A stretch of DNA of 64,000 bases, taken from the NCBI GenBank assembly GCA_013122435.1, contig WYDT01000001.1, positions 372,001-436,000 of the forward strand, written 5' to 3'. Below are positions 40,502-49,534 of this stretch, one piece after another. The notes beneath the pieces are model-generated. The model had not been told where the DNA came from. It did no database searches and saw only the letters and a program-made list of their open reading frames with translations. Each line of letters starts with the position of its first letter. Positions within the stretch are counted from its first letter, which is position 1. The position numbers and the translations under genes were made by a program. The DNA comes from Chloroflexi bacterium AL-N1 (lineage in GTDB: Bacteria; Chloroflexota; Chloroflexia; Chloroflexales; Roseiflexaceae).

Positions 40502-43129
40502 ATGAATCACGTTCGTAACCTTGGCACACTTCCTGATCTTACCCCGATGCAACAACATGTCTTGATTACTGGTATGCTCCTCAAAGAGTTTGATGATCCA
40601 CTGCTGGAAGCTATCTTGCACCAGACTGTTACAGCCGAGTTTGATATGCTCCTTGAACAACACATGATCGAGGCTACGGCACAGGGATATCAGATCGTAC
40701 CGACAGTAGTGGAAAGCATTGCACGGCTACCCGCAGGCCAACATCGTCACGCAGCTGAAAAGATTGTTGAATATTTTGCCTACCGTATATCACAGGGAAC
40801 GCTACCTGAACGGGCGGCATCTGAACACACCTATATCTATCATCTGGAACACTTGTGTGAAATGGTCATCAGGCGGGAACCAAGAGCATTATCAGACATT
40901 ATCAGTATGGTTCCTGTAAACCACCTATCTGAACCACAGCATCAATATCTGGTCGCGTACTATCAGGGACTTGGTGAAGGGCTTGCAGATCGTCTTTCTT
41001 CTGCACAACAGCACTTTGCTGAATTGCTTGCTGAGTCGCACCTTGCCCCTGCCCTCCGTGCTAGAACCCTGAACTCCAGCGCCTTCTTTGCTCATAATCA
41101 GGGACAGTATGAAGTCGCACTGGCTTACTACACGGAAAGCCTCACCTTATGGAGGGAACTTGGGAATATCCTTCGACAAGGTATGGCCCTCCTCAATATG
41201 GGGAGTCTTCATCATCAGCTTCATGCATTTGTGACTGCCAAAACCTGTATAGGTGAAAGTATTGAGCTTTTTACCCAGACAAAAGCTGATTTCTATCAGG
41301 CAACTGCTCTTAATACGCTTGGTGTCATTGAACGTGATCAGGGTAAGTGGGATGCTGCTATCGCCTGTTTTGAAAAAGCCTATACCTACTTCCAAAGTGT
41401 TGGTTCCAGCGATTACGCTGGTCGGGTGCTGCACAATATGGCAGAACTGGAGCTGTTACGCGGCAGTTTACAACTTGCTCAGGAGCAGTTTCAGCATTCA
41501 TTAGAATTGATGACTACACAGATACATGCGGTCGATACGTTCATCGGTCTGGGGTTGCTCTGTCAGGCGCAGAGTGAACAGCAGGCTGCGTTGACACACT
41601 ATCGGGAAGCTCTGCAACTGGCATATACCCTTGAGCGATATGACATCCTTGGATTGATACATGCACGTATCGGTCATACGCTCTGGCAACTGGCCGATTA
41701 TGCCACAGCACGATCCAGCTATGCACAGGCCATTGCCGCCATTGAAGCCAACCGCCAACCACTGCGTGATGAAGGTTTACTCGTCAGTCTGATGGGGCGT
41801 TGGCAACAGATCTACGAAGCCGCAATCCTGTTCTGTCTGGAACGAGGTGATATAGTGACGGCCTTCAACTATGCCGAGCGTGCGCGTGCGCGTGCCTTCG
41901 CCGATCTGCTAGTACAACGTGACTCGACGCTAGCCGACTCACAGGCAGTACCACTCACATCTGAAGAGGTACGGCACCAACTCTCGTCAGAAACAGTCCT
42001 GCTGGCGTATTTTACCACCGGGCTTCATGGTCCTGAAACGGCTTTACTCAATGCGATGCCGTCCGAAGCAGCAGCAGTACGTGCATGTCTGGAAACACCA
42101 TCACAGCTACTTCTCTTTGCTTTGACGTCTGCCAGTATAGATGCACACATATGCAATCTTGATCCGCATCTGCTCCATTCCGACTCGCCGTACCTCGCTG
42201 ACGGCAAGCGCTTTTTGCGGCCACCCATTCTCCGACGAGCATATGATGCGTTGATCGGTCCTGTAGCTGATAGGTTGGAGCCAACCACCCACGTGATTGT
42301 GGTGCCACATGGACCACTGCATCAGCTCTCTTTTGCGGCACTGCTTGATCCAGCCGGAGGGTGTTTACTTGATCAGATTGCACACGTGAGTTATGCCCCC
42401 AGCGCGACGGTCCTGTTCCAGTCGATGAAGAGCGCATCCAGTCCACCGGCATGTTCATGTCTGGCCTTTGGCTTTGATGGTGTGGGAGATCGTCAACTTC
42501 GCCATACAGAAGCCGAGGCAACGCAGGTAGCGCAGGTGTGTCACGGTGATGTCGTGCATCGCGTAACAGAGCTGCAACAACAGTTTATTGATGTCGCAAG
42601 TGCCTATCGGTACATCCATTTTGCCTGTCATGGTGAGTTTAATATGGATGAACCGCTTAATTCTTGGTTGGAACCAGGCCCAGATACACGCATTACCGCC
42701 ACACGCATCATGACTGATGCACAGCTTTGTGCTGAACTGGTGGTGCTTAATGCGTGTCGGAGTGGGGTCAGTCATATTGTGCGAGGTGATGAGCCAATGG
42801 GGTTCATTCGGGCGTTTATGCTGGCTGGTGCGCGTGTAGTGTTGGTGACACTCTGGCCAGTTGAGGATACATCGGCGCGGTTATTGATGGAGCGCTTCTA
42901 TCAACTCTTGATGGCACAGGAGGGAGACCACAATATTGCGGCAGCGCTGTGTGAAGCACAAGGCTATCTGCGTGAGCTAACAATTGCTGAGATTCGTGCA
43001 CAAATACACCATTGGGAAGAAACTATCGAGATAACAGGTAATCCCCACGAGCAGCCGTATGCGGCACCAGTGTTCTGGGCGCCTTATGTGGTGGTTGGGG
43101 TGGCATCACATGGGTCGATCTCGACCTGA
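40502..43129 (+). CDS. TPR-CHAT protein, caspase-like cysteine protease
   Basis: This 875-residue cytoplasmic protein has no signal or membrane segment. Residues ~15-100 look like a winged helix of the type that follows STAND NTPases, but no NTPase is present. Residues ~130-460 hold at least seven TPR repeats (SAFFAHNQGQYEVALAYYTE, ALNTLGVIERDQGKWDAAIA, RIGHTLWQLADYATARSSYA). Residues ~560-870 form a CHAT domain with the catalytic dyad His710 in YIHFACHGEFN and Cys752 in VVLNACRSGVS, followed by FIRAFMLAGARVVLVTLWPV. CHAT is a caspase/separase relative. Its last 46 bp overlap the 3' end of the convergent anti-sigma gene. It may be the protease of a sigma-release switch (inference). Confidence 0.93.
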   Translation: MNHVRNLGTLPDLTPMQQHVLITGMLLKEFDDPLLEAILHQTVTAEFDMLLEQHMIEATAQGYQIVPTVVESIARLPAGQHRHAAEKIVEYFAYRISQGTLPERAASEHTYIYHLEHLCEMVIRREPRALSDIISMVPVNHLSEPQHQYLVAYYQGLGEGLADRLSSAQQHFAELLAESHLAPALRARTLNSSAFFAHNQGQYEVALAYYTESLTLWRELGNILRQGMALLNMGSLHHQLHAFVTAKTCIGESIELFTQTKADFYQATALNTLGVIERDQGKWDAAIACFEKAYTYFQSVGSSDYAGRVLHNMAELELLRGSLQLAQEQFQHSLELMTTQIHAVDTFIGLGLLCQAQSEQQAALTHYREALQLAYTLERYDILGLIHARIGHTLWQLADYATARSSYAQAIAAIEANRQPLRDEGLLVSLMGRWQQIYEAAILFCLERGDIVTAFNYAERARARAFADLLVQRDSTLADSQAVPLTSEEVRHQLSSETVLLAYFTTGLHGPETALLNAMPSEAAAVRACLETPSQLLLFALTSASIDAHICNLDPHLLHSDSPYLADGKRFLRPPILRRAYDALIGPVADRLEPTTHVIVVPHGPLHQLSFAALLDPAGGCLLDQIAHVSYAPSATVLFQSMKSASSPPACSCLAFGFDGVGDRQLRHTEAEATQVAQVCHGDVVHRVTELQQQFIDVASAYRYIHFACHGEFNMDEPLNSWLEPGPDTRITATRIMTDAQLCAELVVLNACRSGVSHIVRGDEPMGFIRAFMLAGARVVLVTLWPVEDTSARLLMERFYQLLMAQEGDHNIAAALCEAQGYLRELTIAEIRAQIHHWEETIEITGNPHEQPYAAPVFWAPYVVVGVASHGSIST

Positions 43130-43824
43130 AGATGGGTTAAGGCATCAATCGGCACCTGCTCAAAAAGCGCTTCGCCCCAGGGGTCTGTTTTGGTCTGACG
43201 TGATTTGTTGTGTACCTGTATACGAACTGACACATCGGCCAGATCGGGCCAGTCACGTTCGATCAGTGCCACCTGGATACGGAGGGTACATACCGAGGCA
43301 TCCGGTGGGTTCGCATACGCAGTTATCTGCATGTTCGCTACGCCAGGGGATGGATTCTCAACGACCAAATTGATTAAGGAAGGTGGTTCACTGCTCTCAC
43401 GAAAGGCTAGTGTTGGCTCTGTTGATGGTGTGCTTGTCAGTGCATCAAAGAGTTTTTGAGAAAAGATAAGCCGCAGTCTTGTCCCCACACGCTCCAGCGA
43501 CCCTTGAAGTAATGCTGATAAGGAAACCCCATCTGAATCTGCGGGTGCAGTGTGCAGAAAGCTCAGATCTGGTATTGGTATCGATGTGGGTTGGTATGTT
43601 TCAGCTACGCGTGCCTCGTAGAGGAGCGCATAGGCCTCGGCACAGCTAACACAACTATCGAGGTGCATAGCAACATCAGGAAGTTGTGTTTGGTAATCTT
43701 CATCAGCAAGCTGAAGCGAGATATAGTCCTCTATAGTGTCAAGATAGCTCTGACAGCTTTGCTCGTCTATGGGTGTGGTGAGTATCTGTGCCAGTTGTCG
43801 AATTGGTTTATCGTGCTGTGACAT
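43084..43824 (-). CDS. Soluble zinc-finger anti-sigma-factor-like protein
   Basis: This 246-residue protein has an N-terminal zinc-binding anti-sigma (ZAS) motif: Cys24, then His54-x3-Cys58-x2-Cys61 in MHLDSCVSCAEAY. A ~60-residue variable linker follows (YQPTSIPIPDLSFLHTAP). The C-terminal domain (residues ~140-240) is beta-rich with RIQVHNKSRQTKTDPWGEAL, like a carboxypeptidase-regulatory fold. There is no transmembrane helix, unlike most ZAS proteins, so release of sigma would not need membrane proteolysis. The gene follows the ECF sigma gene by 79 bp in the same direction. Its 3' end overlaps the CHAT gene by 46 bp, tail to tail. Binding to the neighbouring sigma is inferred from position and motif. 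Confidence 0.82.
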   Translation of the reverse strand: MSQHDKPIRQLAQILTTPIDEQSCQSYLDTIEDYISLQLADEDYQTQLPDVAMHLDSCVSCAEAYALLYEARVAETYQPTSIPIPDLSFLHTAPADSDGVSLSALLQGSLERVGTRLRLIFSQKLFDALTSTPSTEPTLAFRESSEPPSLINLVVENPSPGVANMQITAYANPPDASVCTLRIQVALIERDWPDLADVSVRIQVHNKSRQTKTDPWGEALFEQVPIDALTHLQVEIDPCDATPTTT

Positions 43825-43903
43825 TGATGGTGTCCTTATGTGCCGCTATGACTCTTTGTTCATAAGACGTAATTACTAGTCCCGACCTTTCTTTCACAGC
43901 ACT

Positions 43904-44512
43904 TTAATCATCGATGAAATCGCGCAATCGTTCAAGTAATGCCGTGTCAGTGCGTAGTTTCGCCAGGTTTTTGGCACGAGTCACCTGAATATGGCTAGGT
44001 AGTATCGTCTTACCACTTTGCGAGCTTTCTATTTGGGCCAATGTCTCATCGGTTTGTTCGTCAAAATAGCGCCCAAGCACTACACGTTGCGAACGCTCGC
44101 TTAATGGACCCTGTGAGATGGCGGTATGCAGCAACGTTCGTAAATCATGCATATCCTGTAGTAAAGGCAGTGCTTCTGTTTGTGATACCGCTGCCGATTC
44201 TTCGGTGAGCGTTGCCCGTCGTGTATACTCCGATTTTCGCAGCTCATCAATGACGGTACGGCGGGTAATCTGGGCTGCCCAGCTACGAAACTGCTCAGGT
44301 GAATGACACTGCTCCATGTTGCGATGTATCTTAATAAGTGCTTGCTGGGTACATTCTGTGGCTAATGCCTCGGGATCAACACGATTGTAGACCATGGTGT
44401 AGGTAATCCGATATAGGTAGTTCCATAATATGGTAAAAGCTTGCGTTTGTTCAGGACTATTCTCGTGCCGACATGCTGCATACAAATCAGCATTCTCGAT
44501 AGTATCTCGCAT
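43904..44512 (-). CDS. ECF-type RNA polymerase sigma factor
   Basis: This 202-residue sigma-70-family protein has region 2 (residues ~20-95) with ATECTQQALIKIHRNMEQCH and FRSWAAQITRRTVIDELRKS, the typical ECF -10 contact helix, and region 4 (~125-195) with RSQRVVLGRYFDEQTDETLA and IQVTRAKNLAKLR. GGGAG lies 9 nt before the start. It is the first gene of an operon with the ZAS anti-sigma gene, the usual ECF arrangement. The likely regulon includes the neighbouring secreted genes, but I could not identify a shared ECF promoter motif by eye. Confidence 0.9.
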   Translation of the reverse strand: MRDTIENADLYAACRHENSPEQTQAFTILWNYLYRITYTMVYNRVDPEALATECTQQALIKIHRNMEQCHSPEQFRSWAAQITRRTVIDELRKSEYTRRATLTEESAAVSQTEALPLLQDMHDLRTLLHTAISQGPLSERSQRVVLGRYFDEQTDETLAQIESSQSGKTILPSHIQVTRAKNLAKLRTDTALLERLRDFIDD

Positions 44513-44605
44513 ATGTTGCTACTCCCACATCATCGATGGATGTTTATTGTAGCATACGACTCTTCTCCTCGACAGAGATGTAGGCCCTACCCATTCGAAA
44601 CGAGT

Positions 44606-45418
44606 CTATTCTTTGGTCATGATACGTCGATCCAGCAGTGGAATGACCCATGGAGCCACACGTTTGAGGAAGTTGATCCGTTTGGACATTTTGCCTGGAT
44701 AAACGTGGAGTTTCCTTCTCCGAATGCCTTGGATCAGTTCTGCAATGATGAAGTCAGGATCATCGACGAATTTGTCTGGAACCGTACGACGTGGTTGGCT
44801 GCCAAATTGTTCTGCCTGTAAAATAGGTGTGCGTGCGAAAAAAGGATAGATATTGGTTACATCGACGCGATGTCGACGTAACTCTGTGTGTAGTGCCTCG
44901 CCAAAGCCCCGCAACCCGAATTTTGTTGCACAGTACGAGGCGAGCCCTGGTGTGCCAACCAATCCTGCAGCAGACGAGATGTTGACAATGTGACCGCTGC
45001 GGCGCTGCATCATTGCGGGGGCAAACTTCGCTGTCAGGCGCATGGGGGCCAGTAGATTGATCTGCATCAGTTGTTCCCACCTGTCCTGAGGAACATCTGT
45101 ATGTAAGCCATACAATGCAATACCTGCGTTGTTTACCAGGATGTCAATGTGGGGTGTGATGATTTGGCATTGCTGAAAGACCTTGTCAGCCCCGGAAGCG
45201 CTTCCCAGATCAGCGCCAAAACAGCCCAGGATGTTGTTTTTAGCAAGATCTTTGCCCAGTGCCGCATGGATCATTTCTGCAGTTTGCCGCAGCGGGTCTT
45301 CGTGAAGGTCGGTCAAAATAAGGTTGCTCTCGGCCTGAAGAAACTGGCGTATCATCACCTGACCAAAACCACCACCGGCACCCGTGATCAATACAATCTT
45401 GTCCTGCAATGATTTCAT
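44606..45418 (-). CDS. Short-chain dehydrogenase/reductase
   Basis: This protein has 270 residues from the ATG at 45418, preceded by CGGAGG. Classical SDR motifs: TGAGGGFG (residues 12-19), NNAG at ~96, NISSAAG, and the catalytic pair in ASYCATKFG. The ending VYPGKMSKRINFLKRVAPWV resembles the C-terminal segment of the SDRs that act on lipid or retinol-like substrates. It lies upstream of the sigma-factor gene in the same direction with a 93-bp gap, and divergent from the gamma-glutamyltransferase gene. Confidence 0.9.
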   Translation of the reverse strand: MKSLQDKIVLITGAGGGFGQVMIRQFLQAESNLILTDLHEDPLRQTAEMIHAALGKDLAKNNILGCFGADLGSASGADKVFQQCQIITPHIDILVNNAGIALYGLHTDVPQDRWEQLMQINLLAPMRLTAKFAPAMMQRRSGHIVNISSAAGLVGTPGLASYCATKFGLRGFGEALHTELRRHRVDVTNIYPFFARTPILQAEQFGSQPRRTVPDKFVDDPDFIIAELIQGIRRRKLHVYPGKMSKRINFLKRVAPWVIPLLDRRIMTKE

Positions 45419-45614
45419 AACACCTCCGAGATGAATAAAAAGAGAACAAGTGCACAAAAGCCCTGTCATATGAATGAGTACAAGATGACGATTGAGTACC
45501 ATCATAACCGATCCTGTGTATGTGAAGATCGTTATTCCTTTGTCACAAAAACAATTGTAAAGTATGGCATAATCTCTTGATAACATTATGCCGCTCGAAG
45601 GGGAGTGTATGAAT

Positions 45615-47219
45615 ATGGCAAACTTACATACAACAATTTATCCTGCACGTCGGACACCGCTTGTGGCCGCTAACGGTGTGGTGGCTACGAGCCATCCACT
45701 TGCTGCACAGGCAGGTCTTACCATGCTGCAGGCTGGTGGCACAGCTGTTGATGCGGCTGTGGCTACTGCAATTGCGTTGACAGTACTTGAGCCAACCTCA
45801 AATGGCATTGGTGGTGATACCTTTGCCATGGTGTGGGATGGTACACAACTGCATGGATTAAATGGCTCAGGGCGTGCCCCTGCTGGATTAACTGTGGATG
45901 CGGTGCAACAGGCTGGATATACGGCGGTACCTTCTTCAGGATGGTTGTCGGTTACCGTTCCTGGGGCACCAGCCGCATGGCAGGATCTGCATCAGCGTTT
46001 TGGGAAACTCCCCTTTGCCAGGCTTTTTGAACCTGCAATTGCTTATGCTGAAAATGGTCATCCAGTGGCGCCGATTGTGTCGCGTGGTTGGTCGCAGGCT
46101 GTGGCGGCAGCTCAACAACGCAATGAACCAGAATTTGCTGGTTTTCTCTCTACCTTTGTGCCGTCCGGTGCTGCTCCCTCGGCGGGCGATCTTTTTGTCA
46201 GCCCTGGACATGCGCGTACGTTGCGCCACATTGCCGAACAGGGCGCAGATGCCTTTTACAAGGGTGCAGTTGCTGAAGCGATTGTGCATTTTGCCCAACG
46301 CACTGGTGGCCTGCTCACGGCTGACGATCTGGCAGCGCACACAAGCACCTGGGTTGATCCGATCAGTATCGAGTATCGTGGGCATACGATCTGGGAGTTG
46401 CCACCAAACGGACAGGGTTTGGCCGCGCTGCTGACACTGGGCATGCTCGAAGGTCTTGATATTGCTCAATACCCGCGTGACTCGGCAGCTGCTTATCACC
46501 TGCAGATCGAAGCCATGAAACTGGCGTTTGCCGATGCTTATCGCTATATTGCCGACCCCGCACACGCCGAGGTGCCGCTGCACAGTTTGCTTGATCCGGT
46601 ATATCTCGCAGCACGGCGTGCCTTAATCGGGCCACAGGCGTGTTTTCCTGAACCAGGTCAGCCACCGCGTGGTGGTACGGTCTACCTCTGCGCGGCAGAC
46701 AGTGAAGGTCGTATGGTGAGTTTGATCCAATCGAATTTCTGGGGTTTTGGGTCTGGTGTGGTTGTGCCAGATTGGGGCATTGCGCTGCAAAATCGTGGGC
46801 ATGGTTTTACCCTTGAAGCGGGGCATCCCAATCAATTAGCGCCATACAAACGACCATTTCACACGATTATTCCAGCGTTTATGACACGTAATGGTCAGCC
46901 GATGGGGCCGTTTGGTGTGATGGGCGGCGAGATGCAGCCACAGGGTCATACGCAGGTTGCCATCAATACGCTTGACTATGGCATGCATCCCCAGGCGGCT
47001 CTGGATGCGCCACGCTGGCGGGTTGCAGGCGAAACTGTCTTTGTCGAGTTAGATACACCGCGTCATGTGATTGAAGGGTTGGCTGAGCGAGGTCATGTGG
47101 TGCAGGTTGCGGCAGCATCGGGTGGTTTTGGGCGAGGGCAGGCGATCTGGCGGTTGCCGTCGGGAGCATATGTGGCTGGGAGTGAGACCCGCTGTGATGG
47201 ATGTGCGGTGGGATGGTAG
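45615..47219 (+). CDS. Gamma-glutamyltransferase family protein, cytoplasmic type
   Basis: This protein has 534 residues from the ATG at 45615 (GGGGAG 9 nt upstream; ATG 45609 is possible). It is an Ntn-hydrolase of the GGT family: VVATSHPLAAQAGLTMLQAG, NGIGGDTFAMVWDG and the nucleophile at the cleavage point in PPRGGTVYLCAADSEG (Thr355). There is no signal peptide, which suggests the YwrD-like cytoplasmic branch rather than the secreted GGT. The protein is predicted to self-cleave before Thr355 into large and small subunits. Substrates may be glutathione-like or other gamma-glutamyl amides. MGGEMQPQGHTQVAINTLDY is also conserved. The GNAT gene follows by 34 bp. Confidence 0.92.
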   Translation: MANLHTTIYPARRTPLVAANGVVATSHPLAAQAGLTMLQAGGTAVDAAVATAIALTVLEPTSNGIGGDTFAMVWDGTQLHGLNGSGRAPAGLTVDAVQQAGYTAVPSSGWLSVTVPGAPAAWQDLHQRFGKLPFARLFEPAIAYAENGHPVAPIVSRGWSQAVAAAQQRNEPEFAGFLSTFVPSGAAPSAGDLFVSPGHARTLRHIAEQGADAFYKGAVAEAIVHFAQRTGGLLTADDLAAHTSTWVDPISIEYRGHTIWELPPNGQGLAALLTLGMLEGLDIAQYPRDSAAAYHLQIEAMKLAFADAYRYIADPAHAEVPLHSLLDPVYLAARRALIGPQACFPEPGQPPRGGTVYLCAADSEGRMVSLIQSNFWGFGSGVVVPDWGIALQNRGHGFTLEAGHPNQLAPYKRPFHTIIPAFMTRNGQPMGPFGVMGGEMQPQGHTQVAINTLDYGMHPQAALDAPRWRVAGETVFVELDTPRHVIEGLAERGHVVQVAAASGGFGRGQAIWRLPSGAYVAGSETRCDGCAVGW

Positions 47220-47253
47220 GATAATCGGTCTTAATCTAGCAAAAGGATAATCC

Positions 47254-48105
47254 ATGTTGATTACAATCTATCACGATGCTGCGACGTTTCTTGAAAAAGC
47301 GCGGCCTTTTCTTGAGTTTTATGAAGCAGAGAGCAATTTAATTTTGGGTATTAGTTTGCGAATGTTGCATTCCAACAGCCTACAAAGCGATCTTCCGTAT
47401 TTTATTACTGTTGAAGACGAAGAGGGTTTGGTGGTAGTGGGAGTTATGACACCTCCACAGTCACTGATGTTGTATGGCGAACGAGCGGACTGCAAAGTAG
47501 CTATAGATCTGATTGTTGAAGAGCTCTACATGCGGGACGCCTATGTTTCAGGTGTTGTTGCACCTGTGCAAATGGCACATACCTTTGCCAGGACCTGGTC
47601 GATCATGGCAAAACAGCCCTATAAATTGCAGCGTCAGGAGCGCATCTATGTGCTTACCGAGGTGGAGGAACCGACCTGTAATGCTGGCCAACTGGTACTG
47701 GCTACCGAAGCCGATCTGGATCTGGTAACACGCTGGATGTATGCGTTTCAGGTTGATGCAGGTTTGCGTGGTTGGGGGCCAGAGACTGAGAATATTGCAC
47801 GTCGGAAAATTAACAGCTGTGATATGTATTTATGGTTTGATGGGCAGCCTGTGTCCATGGGCGGCCGTACGCGTCCGACGATTAATGGTGTAGGTCTCAA
47901 TGCAGTATACACGCCACCGGAGTTCCGAAGACGCGGCTATGCCTCGACATTTGTAGCACAACTGAGCCAGCATATGCTTGATATGGGCCAAAAGTTCTGT
48001 GTCCTCTTTACGGATCTGGCGAATGCTACTGCGAATTCGATTTATCAGCAGATTGGGTATAAGCCGGTATGTGATGTCGATGAGTATCATTTTAGCGCTA
48101 CGTGA
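47254..48105 (+). CDS. GNAT-family N-acetyltransferase
   Basis: This 283-residue protein has the acetyl-CoA-binding motif A near the C-terminus: VYTPPEFRRRGYASTFVAQL (residues ~211-230), followed by FTDLANATANSIYQQIGYKP. The N-terminal ~150 residues are a diverged GNAT-like half, so this is the two-lobed type seen in Firmicutes YjcF-like proteins. AAAGGAT precedes the ATG. Probably cotranscribed with the preceding gamma-glutamyltransferase; substrate unknown. Confidence 0.85.
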   Translation: MLITIYHDAATFLEKARPFLEFYEAESNLILGISLRMLHSNSLQSDLPYFITVEDEEGLVVVGVMTPPQSLMLYGERADCKVAIDLIVEELYMRDAYVSGVVAPVQMAHTFARTWSIMAKQPYKLQRQERIYVLTEVEEPTCNAGQLVLATEADLDLVTRWMYAFQVDAGLRGWGPETENIARRKINSCDMYLWFDGQPVSMGGRTRPTINGVGLNAVYTPPEFRRRGYASTFVAQLSQHMLDMGQKFCVLFTDLANATANSIYQQIGYKPVCDVDEYHFSAT

Positions 48106-48123
48106 TGCATGTAATGAGTATTC

Positions 48124-48152
48124 TTGACTAATCGTTCCAAATATGTTATACT
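48124..48152 (+). promoter_or_regulatory. Promoter of the TetR-azoreductase-SDR operon
   Basis: TTGACT (48124-48129) and TATACT (48147-48152) have a 17-bp spacer, with AAGGAG at 48164-48169 before the ATG at 48178. Confidence 0.7.
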
Positions 48153-48177
48153 CTTCAGCGTGTAAGGAGTATATAAA

Positions 48178-48756
48178 ATGGCACGGCACAAAGAGTTTGA
48201 TCAAAACCAGGTTATCAACAAAGCAATGGATCTTTTCTGGTCTCGTGGTTATGAAGCGACATCAGTTCAGGATCTGGTTGATCATGTTGGCATTGGCCGT
48301 GGCAGTTTGTACGATACCTTTGGCGATAAGCGTTCACTGTATCTCAATGCCCTGGAACGTTATCAAGAGCGTAGCGGGGTTGCGTTGTTCGAGTTATTTG
48401 AGCAGACCGATTCGGCGAAAGTGGCGCTAAAGCAGTTCTTTGAAGCGCAAATAGATGCTGCAGTCGCCGATCCTGCTCAGCGTGGTTGTTTTGTAGTAAA
48501 TACAGCGGTCGAGCTGGCACCACATGATCCTGAAATCGCTGGTAAAGTACAGGCCGCGTTTGGCAAAACAGAAGATGCTTTTTATCGGTTAATCGCTAAA
48601 GGCCAGGCAACAGGCGAGATTGTGTCAACCCACGATGCACGTTGCCTGGCGCGCTTTTTACTCAACACGTTGATGGGTTTGCGTGTGATGGCAAAGGCAA
48701 AACTGGGTCGTAAGGCTTTGGAGGATAGTGTAAAAATAGCACTTTCGTCGCTCTAA
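48178..48756 (+). CDS. TetR-family regulator
   Basis: This 192-residue protein has an N-terminal HTH: AMDLFWSRGYEATSVQDLVD, then IGRGSLYDTFGDKRSLYLNA (recognition helix with the typical SLY-F-K/R pattern). The C-terminal domain has AQRGCFVVNTAVELAPHDPE, the signature of the TetR_C group of which QacR-distant, electrophile-sensing members are known, with a cysteine in that stretch. It precedes a damaged azoreductase gene and an SDR gene in the same direction, a frequent set responding to quinones or diazo compounds. Confidence 0.92.
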   Translation: MARHKEFDQNQVINKAMDLFWSRGYEATSVQDLVDHVGIGRGSLYDTFGDKRSLYLNALERYQERSGVALFELFEQTDSAKVALKQFFEAQIDAAVADPAQRGCFVVNTAVELAPHDPEIAGKVQAAFGKTEDAFYRLIAKGQATGEIVSTHDARCLARFLLNTLMGLRVMAKAKLGRKALEDSVKIALSSL

Positions 48757-48845
48757 AAATTTTTGTCTTTATTTTGGAATGAATGGTCAAGAATGAATTA
48801 TAAGCTTCTGGTAGCTCTTTTATGTAAAAAAGAGAGGTAGTTTGC

Positions 48846-49476
48846 ATGTCATCTACAACTAACGAACTTTGGATATCTGTATTCTGCATGTTGACGCCAG
48901 CGCTCGTTACACCGACTCAGTCAGTCGTCAGATCACCAGCTATATCGTTGAACATCTCACTAGCGAATTTCCAGATGCTACAGTCACTGCGCGTGATGTG
49001 GCAGGCGGGTTGCCATTCGTCACCGAAGACATGGCGCCTACTCCACGCCGCCCGAGAATCTCACCGATGATCAAGTGGCATTACTCGCGACATCTGATGA
49101 GTTGGTGGAAGAGTTACAAACCAGTGATGTGCTTGTTCTGAGTGTGCCGATCTATAACTTTTCAGTGCCAGCCACACTAAAAGCCTACATCGATCTGGTT
49201 GATCGTGCAGGTGTCACATTTCGCTATGGTGAGAATGGACCAGTAGGTTTGCTCAAAGACCGTAAAACCTATGTCGTGGTGACTTCTGGAGGAATACCAT
49301 TGGGCAGCGATTTTGATGATGTCTCGGGATATGTGCGTCAGGTCCTTGCGTTTCTTGGCATCACTGATGTCGAGTTTGTCGCTGCTGACCAGCTTGCACG
49401 CGATCCAGAGGCAGCCGTAATGACCGCACGTCAACAGATCGGTGAGTCGCTTGAACAGGTAGCCGTTGCAGTATAA
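48846..49476 (+). pseudogene. azoR: FMN-dependent NADH-azoreductase (AzoR), frameshifted
   Basis: The ATG at 48846 has GAGAGG 7 nt upstream but its frame reads correctly for only about seven codons. From 48869 another frame gives DICILHVDASARYTDSVS and VTARDVAGGLPFVTEDMAP. From about 49045 a third frame gives NLTDDQVALLATSDELVEEL, then LSVPIYNFSVPATLKAYIDL and RAGVTFRYGENGPVGLLKDR to the end. Joined, they make a ~208-residue AzoR flavodoxin-fold protein matching E. coli AzoR in order. Each shift is consistent with a single missing base (near 48850-48870 and 49030-49045). Either two real frameshifts (a pseudogene) or sequence errors. It lies between the TetR and SDR genes. Confidence 0.75.
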
Positions 49477-49534
49477 ACATTCAAATAAACGTGTCGTATA
49501 TAAAAGGTTTTACTACAAAACAAGGAGTATTTTT

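Noticed and set aside
42025..42521. Long minus-strand frames inside the TPR-CHAT gene
   Set aside because: Antisense shadows of a clearly conserved coding region.
40502..44512. Type III-E CRISPR (Craspase) locus
   Set aside because: TPR-CHAT and sigma genes are present but there is no gRAMP/Cas7-11, Cas1, Csx30-like protein of known type or CRISPR repeat array in the window.
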